A DNA stretch of 64,000 bases. Origin: Acidimicrobiales bacterium. Lineage in GTDB: Bacteria > Actinomycetota > Acidimicrobiia > Acidimicrobiales > SZUA-35. The stretch spans positions 273,601-337,600 of the forward strand of contig JANQPB010000029.1 of the NCBI GenBank assembly GCA_028285495.1. Reading direction: 5' to 3'. The position numbers were made by a program, and so were the translations under genes. The notes beneath the pieces were generated by a model that searched no databases, was not told where the DNA came from, and saw only the letters and a program-made list of their open reading frames with translations. Shown here in pieces: positions 37,456 through 47,200 of the stretch (positions are counted from its first letter, which is position 1; every line of letters starts with the position of its first letter).

Positions 37456-39455
37456 CGTGCGTCCATCCACTCGTGCTCGTCCTCGTGCTCGGGCCCGAAC
37501 TCGTACCCGAGCCCGTCGTCGGGATCCGGTTCCCAGTCGGGTCCGTCGCCATTGGTCATCCGGCGGCGGAGACCCGGCCCGAACGCACCGATGGCGGCGA
37601 TGGCGGCCACCCCGAGCGCCAGCGCGGCTGGCAGCGGGAACCCGCCACCGTCGCCATCGCCGTCCTCGTCGAAGCCCTCGAAGGCCGGCACGCTCGGGGG
37701 CGGGATCGCCCGCTCGCCCTGGCCCTGGTCGGCGAAGGTCGGGAGCAGCGAGCGCTTGGTCAGGAACCCGTTCGCCTCCTCGGCCTGCCACCCGTCGTAG
37801 ACCGCCGGGCGGTACGCCATCCGCCACGCCGGGTAGTAGAGGGTCAGCAGCGGCAGATCGGCGGCGAGGATGTCCTGTGCAGCGGTGAGGGCCTGGGTGC
37901 GGACCTCGGACTCCTGGGGCTCGAACATCAGCTGGGCGATCGCCGCATCGAGCTCGGGGTTCGCGTAGCCCCCGAACAGGTCGGTGGCCGCGCTGGTGCT
38001 GTGGAACAGGAAGTAGAGGTGGTCGGGGTCGTCGTGGTGGTGGGTGTCGAGCTCGCCGATCACCAGGTCGGTCGGCGGCACCGTCCCGACACCCCCGGTC
38101 GTCGGGGGCAGCGAAGCGGCGTCGAGGGGGGCAAGGGTGACGCCGATGCCGATCGCCGCCAGCTGGTCGGCCACCGACTGGGCGGCGGTGCGGTGACGGG
38201 GCCTGGCCGCGTCGTAGCCGAGGGTGAAGGTGGCCGGCAGCCCGTCCGGGCCGAGCAGGGTGCCGTCGGTGCCGTCGGCGAACCCGGCGGCCCGCAGCAG
38301 CTGGTCGGCGGCGGCGACGTCGGACAGATGTGAGCCGAGCGGATCCCGGGTCCAGATCGAGTTCGGGTGGGTCCAGGTGTCGGTGCCGAGCCGACCGGCC
38401 CCCTGCTCGACGACATCGAGGACGGTGTCGACGTCGATGGCCAGACCGAGGCCGCGGCGGACGTCGCCGTTGCGCAGGAGCTCGTTGCCGAGGTTGAACT
38501 GGAGGTGGACCGATTGCTGGCGGCTGCCGACCAGCATCTCGACGTCGTCGAGGAGATCGAGCCGCTCGATCCAGTCGAGCGGGGTGCTGCGGGCGACCAT
38601 GTCGACCGCCCCCACCTCGAGGGCGCTGAACGCCGCCTGGTCGTCGGCGAGCACCGACAGCTCGAGCGCGTCGACCAGGGGCGCACCGTTGAAGTAGGCG
38701 GGGTTGGCCTCGAGCCGATACGAGGTGCCGGGTTGGTGGTCGACGAGGCGATAGGGGCCGGTGCCGACGGGGAGCGACGTGGTCTCGGCCCGGGGGTCGG
38801 GGATCGCGGACCAGATGTGCTCGGGCAGGATCGGCACGTCACCACCGGGGAGCTGGGGGAACGTGGTGATCGGGTTGGTGAAGGCGAGCTCGATGGTCAG
38901 GTCGTCGATGACCGTCGCGGTGTCGAGCCTCGGGTGCTGGTAGAGGTGGTGCCCGTATCGGCCCGAGCCGCCGACGTCGCGGAAGTACCGGTAGGTGAAG
39001 GCCACGTCGTCGGCCGTGAACGGCTCGCCGTCGTGCCACAGGACCCCGGGGCGGAGCGACACGGTCCAGGTCCGGAAGTCGGCGGACGGAGTGGCCCCGG
39101 TGGCGAGCCACTCGTCCGGAGCGACCTGGCTCTGCGTCCAGAACAGCGTGTCGTAGACCAGCATGAGCAGGTCGTGGGTGACGGTGACGTCGTTCGGTTG
39201 CAGGAACGGGTTGAGGTTGGCCTCGTCCGATCGGATGGCGATGCGGACCAGCGGCGACCGCTCGTCGTCCACCATGGCCGCAGCGGCGCCATCGGCCACG
39301 GTGTCGTCGGCCACGGTGGCGCTCGCCGGGGCGGACGGTGCGACGACGGTGGCGAGCAGGACAGCGAGGGCGGCGGCGATCGCTCGACTGGCGCCGGCGC
39401 CGAGCGCTGGCGCTCGCCGCCGGGTGGACGATCGTTGGTCACGGCTGATCGACAT
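37452..39455 (-). CDS. Family 5 solute-binding protein, membrane anchored
   Basis: 667 residues from ATG 39455, with GGAGG nine bases upstream. Signal peptide near residues 20-45. Family 5 peptide/nickel-binding blocks: LVYDTLFW, SLRPGVLWHDGEPFTADDVAF, VGTGPYRLV, DVRRGLGLAIDVDTVLDVVE, and DLPLLTLYYPAWRMAYRP near the end. After an acidic/Gly linker, a membrane helix (LPAALALGVAAIAAIGAFGP) and an acidic tail follow. Normal partners are DppBCDF-type permeases and ATPases; none is nearby, so it may serve a distant transporter or act as a sensor. Coupled to the CopC gene. Confidence 0.88.
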   Translation of the reverse strand: MSISRDQRSSTRRRAPALGAGASRAIAAALAVLLATVVAPSAPASATVADDTVADGAAAAMVDDERSPLVRIAIRSDEANLNPFLQPNDVTVTHDLLMLVYDTLFWTQSQVAPDEWLATGATPSADFRTWTVSLRPGVLWHDGEPFTADDVAFTYRYFRDVGGSGRYGHHLYQHPRLDTATVIDDLTIELAFTNPITTFPQLPGGDVPILPEHIWSAIPDPRAETTSLPVGTGPYRLVDHQPGTSYRLEANPAYFNGAPLVDALELSVLADDQAAFSALEVGAVDMVARSTPLDWIERLDLLDDVEMLVGSRQQSVHLQFNLGNELLRNGDVRRGLGLAIDVDTVLDVVEQGAGRLGTDTWTHPNSIWTRDPLGSHLSDVAAADQLLRAAGFADGTDGTLLGPDGLPATFTLGYDAARPRHRTAAQSVADQLAAIGIGVTLAPLDAASLPPTTGGVGTVPPTDLVIGELDTHHHDDPDHLYFLFHSTSAATDLFGGYANPELDAAIAQLMFEPQESEVRTQALTAAQDILAADLPLLTLYYPAWRMAYRPAVYDGWQAEEANGFLTKRSLLPTFADQGQGERAIPPPSVPAFEGFDEDGDGDGGGFPLPAALALGVAAIAAIGAFGPGLRRRMTNGDGPDWEPDPDDGLGYEFGPEHEDEHEWMDAR

Positions 39456-39505
39456 GGTGAGGTGCCTCCTTCCTCGTTGGTCCGGTCGTCCCGGAGACGA
39501 CGGTG

Positions 39506-39552
39506 CCCGCAGCCCGGGACGAGGCCGTCGTGGCCTCATCCCCGGCTGCGGG
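39506..39552 (-). terminator. Large stem-loop after the 538-residue protein gene
   Basis: Nested arms: CCCGCAGCC (39506-39514) pairs with GGCTGCGGG (39544-39552), and inside it GAGGCC, loop GTCGT, GGCCTC. It lies between the stop at 39580 and the ribosome binding site of the next minus-strand gene, so it probably terminates or attenuates read-through into the solute-binding protein gene. No T run. Confidence 0.55.
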
Positions 39553-39579
39553 CTCGCCGTTGGTGGTTCCCGCCGATCG

Positions 39580-41196
39580 TCAGCCGGAGTCGGCCGAGCT
39601 CCCCGGCGGCGCCGGGTTGTCGTCCGGGGTCGGTGACGGGTTCTCGTCCGGCTCAACGGCGGTGGTCTCCGTGGTCTCCGGCGCCGGCTCGGTCGTCGAC
39701 GTCGTGGTGTCGTCGGCCGGCGGCTCGCTCGTCGAGGTGGTCGTGTCGTCGGCCGGCGGTGTGGTCGTCGAGGTCGAGTCGTCGGCCGGTGGCTCGGTCG
39801 TTGTCGTCGTCTGATCCGGGGTCGGGTCGTCCGGTGGCGGGGTCGGGCCGCCGAGGATGCCGCCCTGGAGCGGGTTGCAGTCGGGGTTCGGCTTGCCGAC
39901 GGTCTCGATGCCCCTGCCCTCGAAGAAGGCGTTCTGCTCCGCCTCCGAGAGGTGATCGAAGAGGATCATCGGCGAGGCGCCTCGGGGGAGGGCGTCGAAC
40001 AGGGCCCGGGCGGCCGGATCGATCGTGAGCTTGTTGTTCTTGTTCTGGCTCGGGATCATCCGGTTACCGATCTTCTGCGCCTCCTTCAACGACGTGCCGG
40101 CCGGCATCGCCACGTAGGCGGTGCCCATCTCGTGACCGGTGTGGGAGCCGTTGTTGTTGTTCGAGACGACGGTGACCTTGTACACGCTGTTGCCCATGTA
40201 CTCGACCTCGGTCCAGTTCTTGTCCCGGGTATGGGTGTAGCCGAGGTCGATCGTGACGTCGGTCGAGATCGGGTTCTCGACCGACCCGATCGTGCCGAAC
40301 GAGATCGGCGAGTGCAGCAGGTGGTTGATCGTGTTCTCCCTGACCCGCTTCTCGACCAGGCTCCAGTCGGTGCAGGTCAGGATGTTGATGGCCCGCTGGG
40401 CGTCCTTGTCGAGCTTCTTGTAGTCGTTCGAGCCGGTGTACTCCTGGGCCAGACGGCGATAGAGCTTCTCGCCCTCCAGCTCGGGCTTCTTGTTGACGAC
40501 CTCCTTGTTGTCCTGGATCGCCACCGGCAGCATCGCCGTCACCGGCGAGTAGGCCAGGTAGTCGTTCTCGCCGGTCTGGATGAATCCGCCGGTGGCCGCT
40601 TGACCGGGGATCAGGACCTGCTGGCCGAGGAGCACGACCGAGTGCTCGACGTGACCGTGCACGTCGTAGCCCTTGTCGTCGGCCTTGCTCTTGATCGCAC
40701 CGAGGGCCGGCTCACCCGAGCTCGGCGACGGGCTGGGCGACGGGGCCGGAGCGGGTGCCGGGTCCGGGGCCGGTGTCGGCGCCGGCTGCTCGCTCGGCGC
40801 AGCGTCGGCCGCCGGGGCCGCCTCCTGGCTCGACGACTCGGCCGCCGTTGCCTCGGCCGGTGCCGCCGCATCGGCCGGTTGCGCCGTCGCCTCGGCGTCG
40901 GTCGCCGGGGTGGTCTCGGTCGACGGCATCGCAGCGGCGCCGTCGGCGGCCGGCACGTCGATCTGGAGGACGGGGATGGCCGCTGCGGCCTCGGCTCCCG
41001 ACGTGGTGGCCTGGGCGCCGATCAGGGGATTGGCGGCCGAAGCCTCGACGCCGTCGCTCGACCGTCCCGTCAGGAGGAACAGGCCGAGTGCGGCTGCCAG
41101 CATCGCCAGCACGGCCAAGCCGATGCGGAGCTGATCGGCTGGGATCGTGATCACGCGCTCGGCCTGATGCGGCTGGCGCCCGGTCGCGGTGGTCAT
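39580..41196 (-). CDS. Large membrane-anchored protein, unknown function
   Basis: 538 residues from ATG 41196. A short Arg/His-containing N-terminus, one membrane helix (RIGLAVLAMLAAALGLFLLT, about residues 24-43), then about 130 residues rich in Ala, Pro, Glu, Ser (a wall-spanning linker). A folded domain of about 290 residues follows, visible from GYDVHGHVEHSVVLLGQQVL onward, with VNKKPELEGEKLYRRLAQEY, INILTCTDWSLVEKRVREN and NRMIPSQNKNNKLTIDPAAR. The tail of about 110 residues is Thr/Pro/Asp/Glu-rich with repeated PPADDTTTST units. I do not recognise the folded domain. It stands next to the hydrolase/peptidase/propeller genes but beyond a terminator-like hairpin. Confidence 0.75.
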   Translation of the reverse strand: MTTATGRQPHQAERVITIPADQLRIGLAVLAMLAAALGLFLLTGRSSDGVEASAANPLIGAQATTSGAEAAAAIPVLQIDVPAADGAAAMPSTETTPATDAEATAQPADAAAPAEATAAESSSQEAAPAADAAPSEQPAPTPAPDPAPAPAPSPSPSPSSGEPALGAIKSKADDKGYDVHGHVEHSVVLLGQQVLIPGQAATGGFIQTGENDYLAYSPVTAMLPVAIQDNKEVVNKKPELEGEKLYRRLAQEYTGSNDYKKLDKDAQRAINILTCTDWSLVEKRVRENTINHLLHSPISFGTIGSVENPISTDVTIDLGYTHTRDKNWTEVEYMGNSVYKVTVVSNNNNGSHTGHEMGTAYVAMPAGTSLKEAQKIGNRMIPSQNKNNKLTIDPAARALFDALPRGASPMILFDHLSEAEQNAFFEGRGIETVGKPNPDCNPLQGGILGGPTPPPDDPTPDQTTTTTEPPADDSTSTTTPPADDTTTSTSEPPADDTTTSTTEPAPETTETTAVEPDENPSPTPDDNPAPPGSSADSG

Positions 41197-41360
41197 GGAG
41201 CTACCTACCTGCTGGGTTGGAGGACAGAGTCGGGGGGATTCCATCGCAGGAGCGATTGACCGGCGCGAAGCGCTCGCACTGGTGATGCCCTCAGCCACCA
41301 CCACGTCAAACACTCCCGCGCCAGCCCTACAACCGGGCGGGAGCACCCGCCGGGATACCA

Positions 41361-41386
41361 CCCGATCGAAGAACCTTCGGATCGGG
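41361..41386 (-). terminator. Stem-loop after the MBL-hydrolase gene
   Basis: CCCGATCGAAG, loop AAC, CTTCGGATCGGG: 11 pairs with one bulged G. It lies 9 bases beyond the minus-strand stop at 41395 and so is a likely terminator of the propeller/peptidase/hydrolase transcript. Confidence 0.6.
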
Positions 41387-41394
41387 CGAGCTCG

Positions 41395-42558
41395 CTACTG
41401 GCGGGCCTCGATCTCGACCTCCCGGGCGATGTCGGCCTCGACGGTGGACACGACGCGCGAGCACCGCTCCTCCAGCAGCTCCAGCGTCGGGTCGTGGGGC
41501 ACGTCGTTGTAGGTGTCGAGCCAGGTCGACACGGCGGCGACCGGTTGCTCGGCCACGGGTCGGTCGGCGGGTAGGACCAGGTCGAGGATCTCGGGCTCGG
41601 GGGTGCCGTTGTGGCTGCCGTGGTGGCTGACCTTGATGAAGTCGACGGGTGCCAGCACACCTTCCCTGGCCATGGTCTTCCAGCTCTTGACCTCGGCGTC
41701 GCCGGTGAACAGCAGCACGTTGCCCCGCCACCTGATCGTGAACACGACGCTCGTGTTGTTCTTGGCCTTGTCGATGGCCAGGGCGTTGGTCATCGCGCCC
41801 GTCGCCCGTCGCTCGACGAGGTTGTAGAACGCCGACGTGTCGACGCCGCTCGGCGGTACCACGCCGCCGCTAGCCGTGACGGCGAGGGTGGCGTCGGCCC
41901 CGAGGGCCATCGGGCGGAAGCGGCCGTAGTAGTCGCTCGTGTCCTCCTCGGGCGCCAGGATCTCGAAGGTGGTCTCCCTGAACGGGTGGAGGGGGGCGGT
42001 GTCGATGCCGCGGTGGACGAAGTGGACCCGGTCCTCGGTCGTGAGCTCGAGGCGGAGGTGATCGACGCAGTCCTTCGTGCGATTGGGGTTGTTGTTCTCG
42101 AGCAGCGTCAACAGCGGGCGGTCGGCCTCGTCCGGGGAGGCGGCGACGTGCCGTTCGATCGCGTCGTAGATGGCGAGCGACTCGTCGAGCTTCTTCCTGG
42201 CGTCGGGGAAGCGGTCGTAGTAGTCGGGGGCGGCGGACGCGGTCAGCCACACCGAGTCGATCGGGACCTCGATCGGCGGTGTCTGCCTTGCGGCGACGAG
42301 CATTCCCTGGACGTGGTCGAGGTGCTCATGGGTCATCACGTAGAGGTCGACCCCCCGCTCGCCGACCCGGTCGCGCACGTCGCTCAGGACGCGGGCCAGG
42401 ACGTCGTTGTCGCCGGCCTCGCCGGCCAGGACGTTGCCGACATCGATCAGCACGTGTCGGGTGAGCGGCTCGTCGGCCTCGTCACGGTCGGGGATCGAGA
42501 CGAGGATGGCGTCGCCGAAGCGCACGTTGTAGAGCCGGATCCGGATCGGGTCGCTCAT
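41395..42558 (-). CDS. ComEC/Rec2-like metallo-beta-lactamase-fold hydrolase
   Basis: 387 residues from ATG 42558, with GGGAGGA five bases upstream. No signal peptide or membrane helix. Metal site: YVMTHEHLDHVQG (HxHxDH), the Asp in LFTGDAEVKSW, and the late His in KVSHHGSHNGTPEPEI, the latter typical of the stand-alone ComEC/Rec2-like MBL domains that in some conflict systems accompany protease genes. The N-terminus RIRLYNVRFGDAILVSIP matches that group. The substrate could be nucleic acid or a cyclic phosphate. It overlaps the upstream peptidase gene by 4 bases and lies in the same transcript as the propeller. Confidence 0.9.
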   Translation of the reverse strand: MSDPIRIRLYNVRFGDAILVSIPDRDEADEPLTRHVLIDVGNVLAGEAGDNDVLARVLSDVRDRVGERGVDLYVMTHEHLDHVQGMLVAARQTPPIEVPIDSVWLTASAAPDYYDRFPDARKKLDESLAIYDAIERHVAASPDEADRPLLTLLENNNPNRTKDCVDHLRLELTTEDRVHFVHRGIDTAPLHPFRETTFEILAPEEDTSDYYGRFRPMALGADATLAVTASGGVVPPSGVDTSAFYNLVERRATGAMTNALAIDKAKNNTSVVFTIRWRGNVLLFTGDAEVKSWKTMAREGVLAPVDFIKVSHHGSHNGTPEPEILDLVLPADRPVAEQPVAAVSTWLDTYNDVPHDPTLELLEERCSRVVSTVEADIAREVEIEARQ

Positions 42559-44192
42559 CGGTCCTCCCTTGCCGGCACCGGGGCACCGGGAGCCTGGTTG
42601 GCATGGAGGCGGTGCCCGGTCCCGGCGATGCGGAGGGCGCCGCGGTCGAGTGTCGCGTCGACGTCGGCGGTCGGATCCGTCGTCGAGGCGAGGTCCCGGT
42701 CGAGCAGGAGCTCGACGAAGGCGTCCCGCTCGGCTGCATGGGTCTCGCCCGTCACCGCCGGGTTGCTGGTCACCAGCGCAGCCGGGTTCCCGGACTCGTC
42801 GAACACGGCCGTCGTGCCGAAGCGGACCCACCGATCGCGGGTGCCGCGCTCGATCTCCTCCCACGACACCTTCAGCACCGTCTCGTGGTAGTCGGCCCGG
42901 CCGCCCGACCGGAACGCCCGCTTGGTGACAGCAAGGCGCGGCTCGACCTGGATGGGCACCGCGTCCGGCACGTGGAGCTCGCGGCGGTGGTTCTCGGCGA
43001 AGTGGTAGGCGTGCCAGTCACTCGTCCGCAGCCCATCGAGCTCGACGGGCCCGCCGAACAGGTCACCGGGCGGCTCGGTGAAGGCGAGGCTGCTCGCAGG
43101 GACGTCGAGGCGAGGAGCGAGGATCTCTGCGAAGCGCTCCCGGAACCACGGGTAGTCCGGGTTCGAGACCGCGTCGGCGGCGATCACGGCACGGCCGTAA
43201 TCGGCGAACGAGATCTCACCGGGTGGCAGGTAGTCGAGGCCACGGAGCGAGAACCGCTCCATGGCCTGGCTGGCCTGCCACAGCGCCTGACCGGACTTGC
43301 GGAAGTCCGGGCGCCCGCCGCCGGACAGCTCCAGCCACTCCTGGTCGTAGTAGTCGACGAGGAGTCGGTAGACGGCGCCGGTCAGCACCTGGCTCAGGTC
43401 ATGGAAGTCGTTCGGGTCGTCGGCGCCGGCCAACGTCATGTCGTTCCAGAGGCTGCGAAGCGCCCCATCGCGCCCGGTGTACATCCCGAACTCCTCGGCG
43501 ACCTGGGTGTAGGCGTTGATGCCCCGGATGTCGCCATCGGTCTGGTCGAGCAACTGACCGCGCAGCACCCTGCTCTCCAGGCTGCCGAACAGCGCGGTGA
43601 GGTCGCCGATCGCCTCGTGGAGGCCCAACGACTGCGGCGTCATGCAGTCGTAGAGGTGGGGAGCGATGGCGTCGAGGATCGCATGCCCGGCCTCGTGCGA
43701 GACGATGTCGTGCGAGAGGGAGGTGTGGATCATCGATGACCGGTCCCCGCCGGGAAACGAGAAGAACTGCAGGCTGTGGGAGCCGCGCTCGTAGTAGGCG
43801 TTCTTCCACGTGCCGGCCCGGGGGACGACGAGCAGCTGCGGCCCGTCGAACGCCCACCGGATCCGCCGCCCGAGCACGTCGGGCGACTCGTAGAGGTTCA
43901 GGGTCTTGAGCACCGTGGCGAAGGCGCTCACCGACTGGAATGAGCGGTCGCTCGGGTCCTGGTTGACGACGTAGGCCGCCTCCGCCCCGGCCCGATCGAG
44001 GTCGATGGGGGCGTGGAGCGAGCCGTCGGCCTCGTCGAAGTCGAGGATGGCGACACGCGAGCACACCGGACCGTCGAGGAAGTCCTCGTGCTGATAGGTC
44101 TCGCTCGACCAGATGAAGCTCTGGATCGGGTCGAGCCCCTTGACGTCGGCCGTCAGCTGGTCCTGGATCATGTAGGGGAGGCGGATCTTCAT
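42555..44192 (-). CDS. HExxH metallopeptidase (gluzincin-like)
   Basis: 545 residues from ATG 44192, with GGAGGT six bases upstream. No signal peptide. Zinc site: DIVSHEAGHAILDAIAPHLY (HEAGH) and, 23 residues on, LGLHEAIGDLTALFGSLES with the probable third ligand Glu, as in thermolysin/M36-type gluzincins. N-terminal segments SFIWSSETYQHEDFLDGP and RIRWAFDGPQLLVVPRAG are well-formed beta/helix. The C-terminal 180 residues are another domain (PRLDVPASSLAFTEPPGDLF, then WHAYHFAENHRRELHVPD). A peptidase made without an export signal must act inside or be released with the propeller. Starts 43 bases after the propeller gene. Confidence 0.85.
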   Translation of the reverse strand: MKIRLPYMIQDQLTADVKGLDPIQSFIWSSETYQHEDFLDGPVCSRVAILDFDEADGSLHAPIDLDRAGAEAAYVVNQDPSDRSFQSVSAFATVLKTLNLYESPDVLGRRIRWAFDGPQLLVVPRAGTWKNAYYERGSHSLQFFSFPGGDRSSMIHTSLSHDIVSHEAGHAILDAIAPHLYDCMTPQSLGLHEAIGDLTALFGSLESRVLRGQLLDQTDGDIRGINAYTQVAEEFGMYTGRDGALRSLWNDMTLAGADDPNDFHDLSQVLTGAVYRLLVDYYDQEWLELSGGGRPDFRKSGQALWQASQAMERFSLRGLDYLPPGEISFADYGRAVIAADAVSNPDYPWFRERFAEILAPRLDVPASSLAFTEPPGDLFGGPVELDGLRTSDWHAYHFAENHRRELHVPDAVPIQVEPRLAVTKRAFRSGGRADYHETVLKVSWEEIERGTRDRWVRFGTTAVFDESGNPAALVTSNPAVTGETHAAERDAFVELLLDRDLASTTDPTADVDATLDRGALRIAGTGHRLHANQAPGAPVPAREDR

Positions 44193-44235
44193 GTCCGACC
44201 TCCCCGCCGGTCCCGATTGGTGCCCGGCATCGCCA

Positions 44236-47200
44236 TCACACCTTGTGCCTGACCGAGGCGACGGGGCGCCCGTCGAGCGTCGCCGCGACGTCGACCGTGG
44301 TGCCGGCGTCCACGTCGAGGAAGGTGAAGTGCGACCGCCAGCCCCGGTGCCATTTCGGCTCGGGGTACTCCGCACCCCGGTACGAGATCGAGATGCCGAC
44401 CCGGTCCGGATCGATGCGGTTGCCATCGCCGTCGACCAGCCGGATGAGCATGAGGTGTCGCCGGAAGCGCTGGTGGTAGCTGGTCCGAACGAGCAGCTCG
44501 TGCCGTCGCTCCTCCGGTTCCTCCGTCATGTCGATCCGAGCCGACAGGCCGCCGATGGGTTCCTTGGTCTCGGCGTCGAGCTGCACGATCTCGATCGGGA
44601 AGCTGTCGCCCGTCCTGGCCCGCCTCGGCGGCTCGACGAGGAGGTGGAACTCGTGGTAGCCGAGCTCGTTGCACTCGAGGCCCCGCAGCTCGGCCTGCTC
44701 GCCGACGGCGACGAGCATCAGCTCGCTCTCCAGGTTCCGTTTGATGTTCTCGAGCCGGTCCTCGGACCATCGACGGTTCCATGGCCGGCGGCTCCGCATG
44801 CTCCGGTGGATCTCCTTGAATTGGAACTCGGCCCAGCGCCCGTAGTCATCGAAGTCGTCGCCGAGCTCGAAGCCGCGGATCGATCGCTTCAACGCGCTCG
44901 GACTGGCCACGCGAGGCAGGTAGACCCGCACGGTGCCGCCGAACCCGCTCAGGTCGAGCTGCATCGTCGACTTCCGGCCCGCCCTGCAGTGGAACCGGAC
45001 CGGGATCACGCTCGGCGCGGCCGGCACGGTCCCGGTGAATTCGACGACGTGCAGGTTCTTGTGGGCGGCCTTGCGCTCCTGGACCGAGTTGACGTCGGTG
45101 TCGGTCTCGGTCGACACGTAGGGGTCGTCGGCGTGGTGCACCAGCGCAAGCACGCAGTGGTGGGCGTTGCCGGCCAGTGACGCCGGCGGCGGGAGGAGGC
45201 TCGAGGGGAGGTCGAACCCTGCGATCTTCGGGGCGCCCATCGCCACGCCGTCGAGCTCGGCGATGCCGAGCGTGACCCAGTCGGGCGTGGCGATCGGCGT
45301 GCCGTTCTGCACGGCCGCCTCGTAGTTCGGGGGCAGGTCGGGGAGGCCGGCTGACGCGTTGGCGAGCAGGCACATGACCCTGACGCCGTCTGCTGGTACC
45401 ACGCCACGGTTGTGCACCTGCACGTACACCCTGGTCACGATCGACTCGGTGACGTGGGTGGCGACGGTCCCCGAGTCGTCGCTCAGCGTCCCGACGAAGT
45501 CGGCGAAGGTGATCGTGCTGCCGGGCGGGAACTGGTAGTCACCGGCGGAGTCGGGCGTGTCGACCTTGATGTCGGGCCCCCGCCAGTGGCGAACGGTCTG
45601 GCCCTGGTTGACGGGGTCGTCGAGCCCGTTGATGGTGGGGAACCGGCCCTCGTCGAGCTGAGTGTCGCGCACGTACAGCTCCACCCCCTGCTTCGGGACG
45701 GCGTCGATCGTCCGCTCGTACACGCCCCGCCCGTGGGTCGAGGTCCGTAGCACCCGGAGACCGTTGCTGAGCTGCACGGTCTTCATGTCCATCACGAACA
45801 CGTCGGGGAAGCCGTCGGAGAACACCGACCACGTCGAGCCGGAGTCGGTGCTCTGCCAGATGCCGATGTCGGCCCCGGCGTACACGTGGCCCGGGTTGTC
45901 CGGATCGCAGACCACGGCGCCGAACTGCACGTCGAGCAGCCCCGTCGCCCCCGAGCCGCTGGCGTCCGTCCAGCTCGTGCCGTCGTAGCGCCACACCCGT
46001 CGAGCGTCGCCGAGCGCTCCACCGAACGTGATGTAGATCGAGCTGTCGCTGGCATCGGCCGGGTCGACGGCGATGTCGGTGACGGGGACGGCGAACGTCG
46101 GCGGCAGCCCCCCGTCGTCGTCGATGCGGGTCCTGGTCCAGGTGCCGGGCGACGACTCGTCGTAGCGGAACACCCGGCCGTTCATGGTGCCGACGTAGAG
46201 GCGGGCGTTGGAGGCGAACACCATCGACCGGATGCGGAAGCCGTCGGAGGTGCCGAGCCGGTCCGTCGTGTCGCCGGCCGGGATCGACGTCCAGCCGCCG
46301 CCGAAGGTCTCGCTGATCCACGGCCTGGTCGTCCCGATCGCCACCCGCTCCGCTTCGGCCGGGGTTCCGGGGTTCGGCGGTGTGCCGACCATCGGTGCGT
46401 AGAACAGGGCCGGGTCGTTCGTGCTGAGGTTGACGTGGGTGTAGTTGTAGCGAGAGCCACCGTCGGTGAACCGGCGGACGATCGTCCTCGGGTAGGTGAC
46501 GATCATCCGGTAGGGGTCGGCCCAGTTGATGACGGAGTAGCCGCCGTCGCCCGGTGCCATGTGCAGCCACGCCTCCTCACCCGTGTACCGCATCGTGCCG
46601 TGGTCCTGCCCGCCGACGAGCGCAACCGCGCCCTCCGTCGGATGCAGTCCGAGGTGCTCACAGGTGATCGTGTTGAGGCCGATGTTCCGACCCTCGAAGG
46701 TGGCCCCGGCCGTTGCGTTGTCGCTGACGAACAGTCCGCCGTCGCTGCAGACCCACAGGTTGTCGTCGTCGCCTGGCGTGATCGCCAGCTTGTGGAGATC
46801 GGCGTGGATGTCGGCGCCGATGGCGGTGTTGGACATCGAGTACGACACCGACGAGCCGCTCCCCGAGCTCGTGACCGTCGAGCGGTAGAGGGCCGACGAC
46901 CAGGTGTCGGGGCCGGGCGCGCCGCTCGCCCTGGTCGAGCCGGCCAGGTAGATCCGGGCCAGGTTGCCCGGGTCGACGGCGATGGCGATGTCCCACCACC
47001 CCTGGCCGACGGTGCCGGTGCCGAACAGGTCGGTCGGCCAACCGGTGACCTCGCGCCAGGTCGGCGAGGCACCGGTGCCGCCGTCGAGTCGCCACACGCC
47101 CCGCACCTTCCAGTTGTCGCCGCGGGCGACGAGGGCGTAGACGTTGTCGGGGTTGATCGGCTGGACGGCCAACGCGGCTCGGCGGGCGTTGGTCGTCGGG

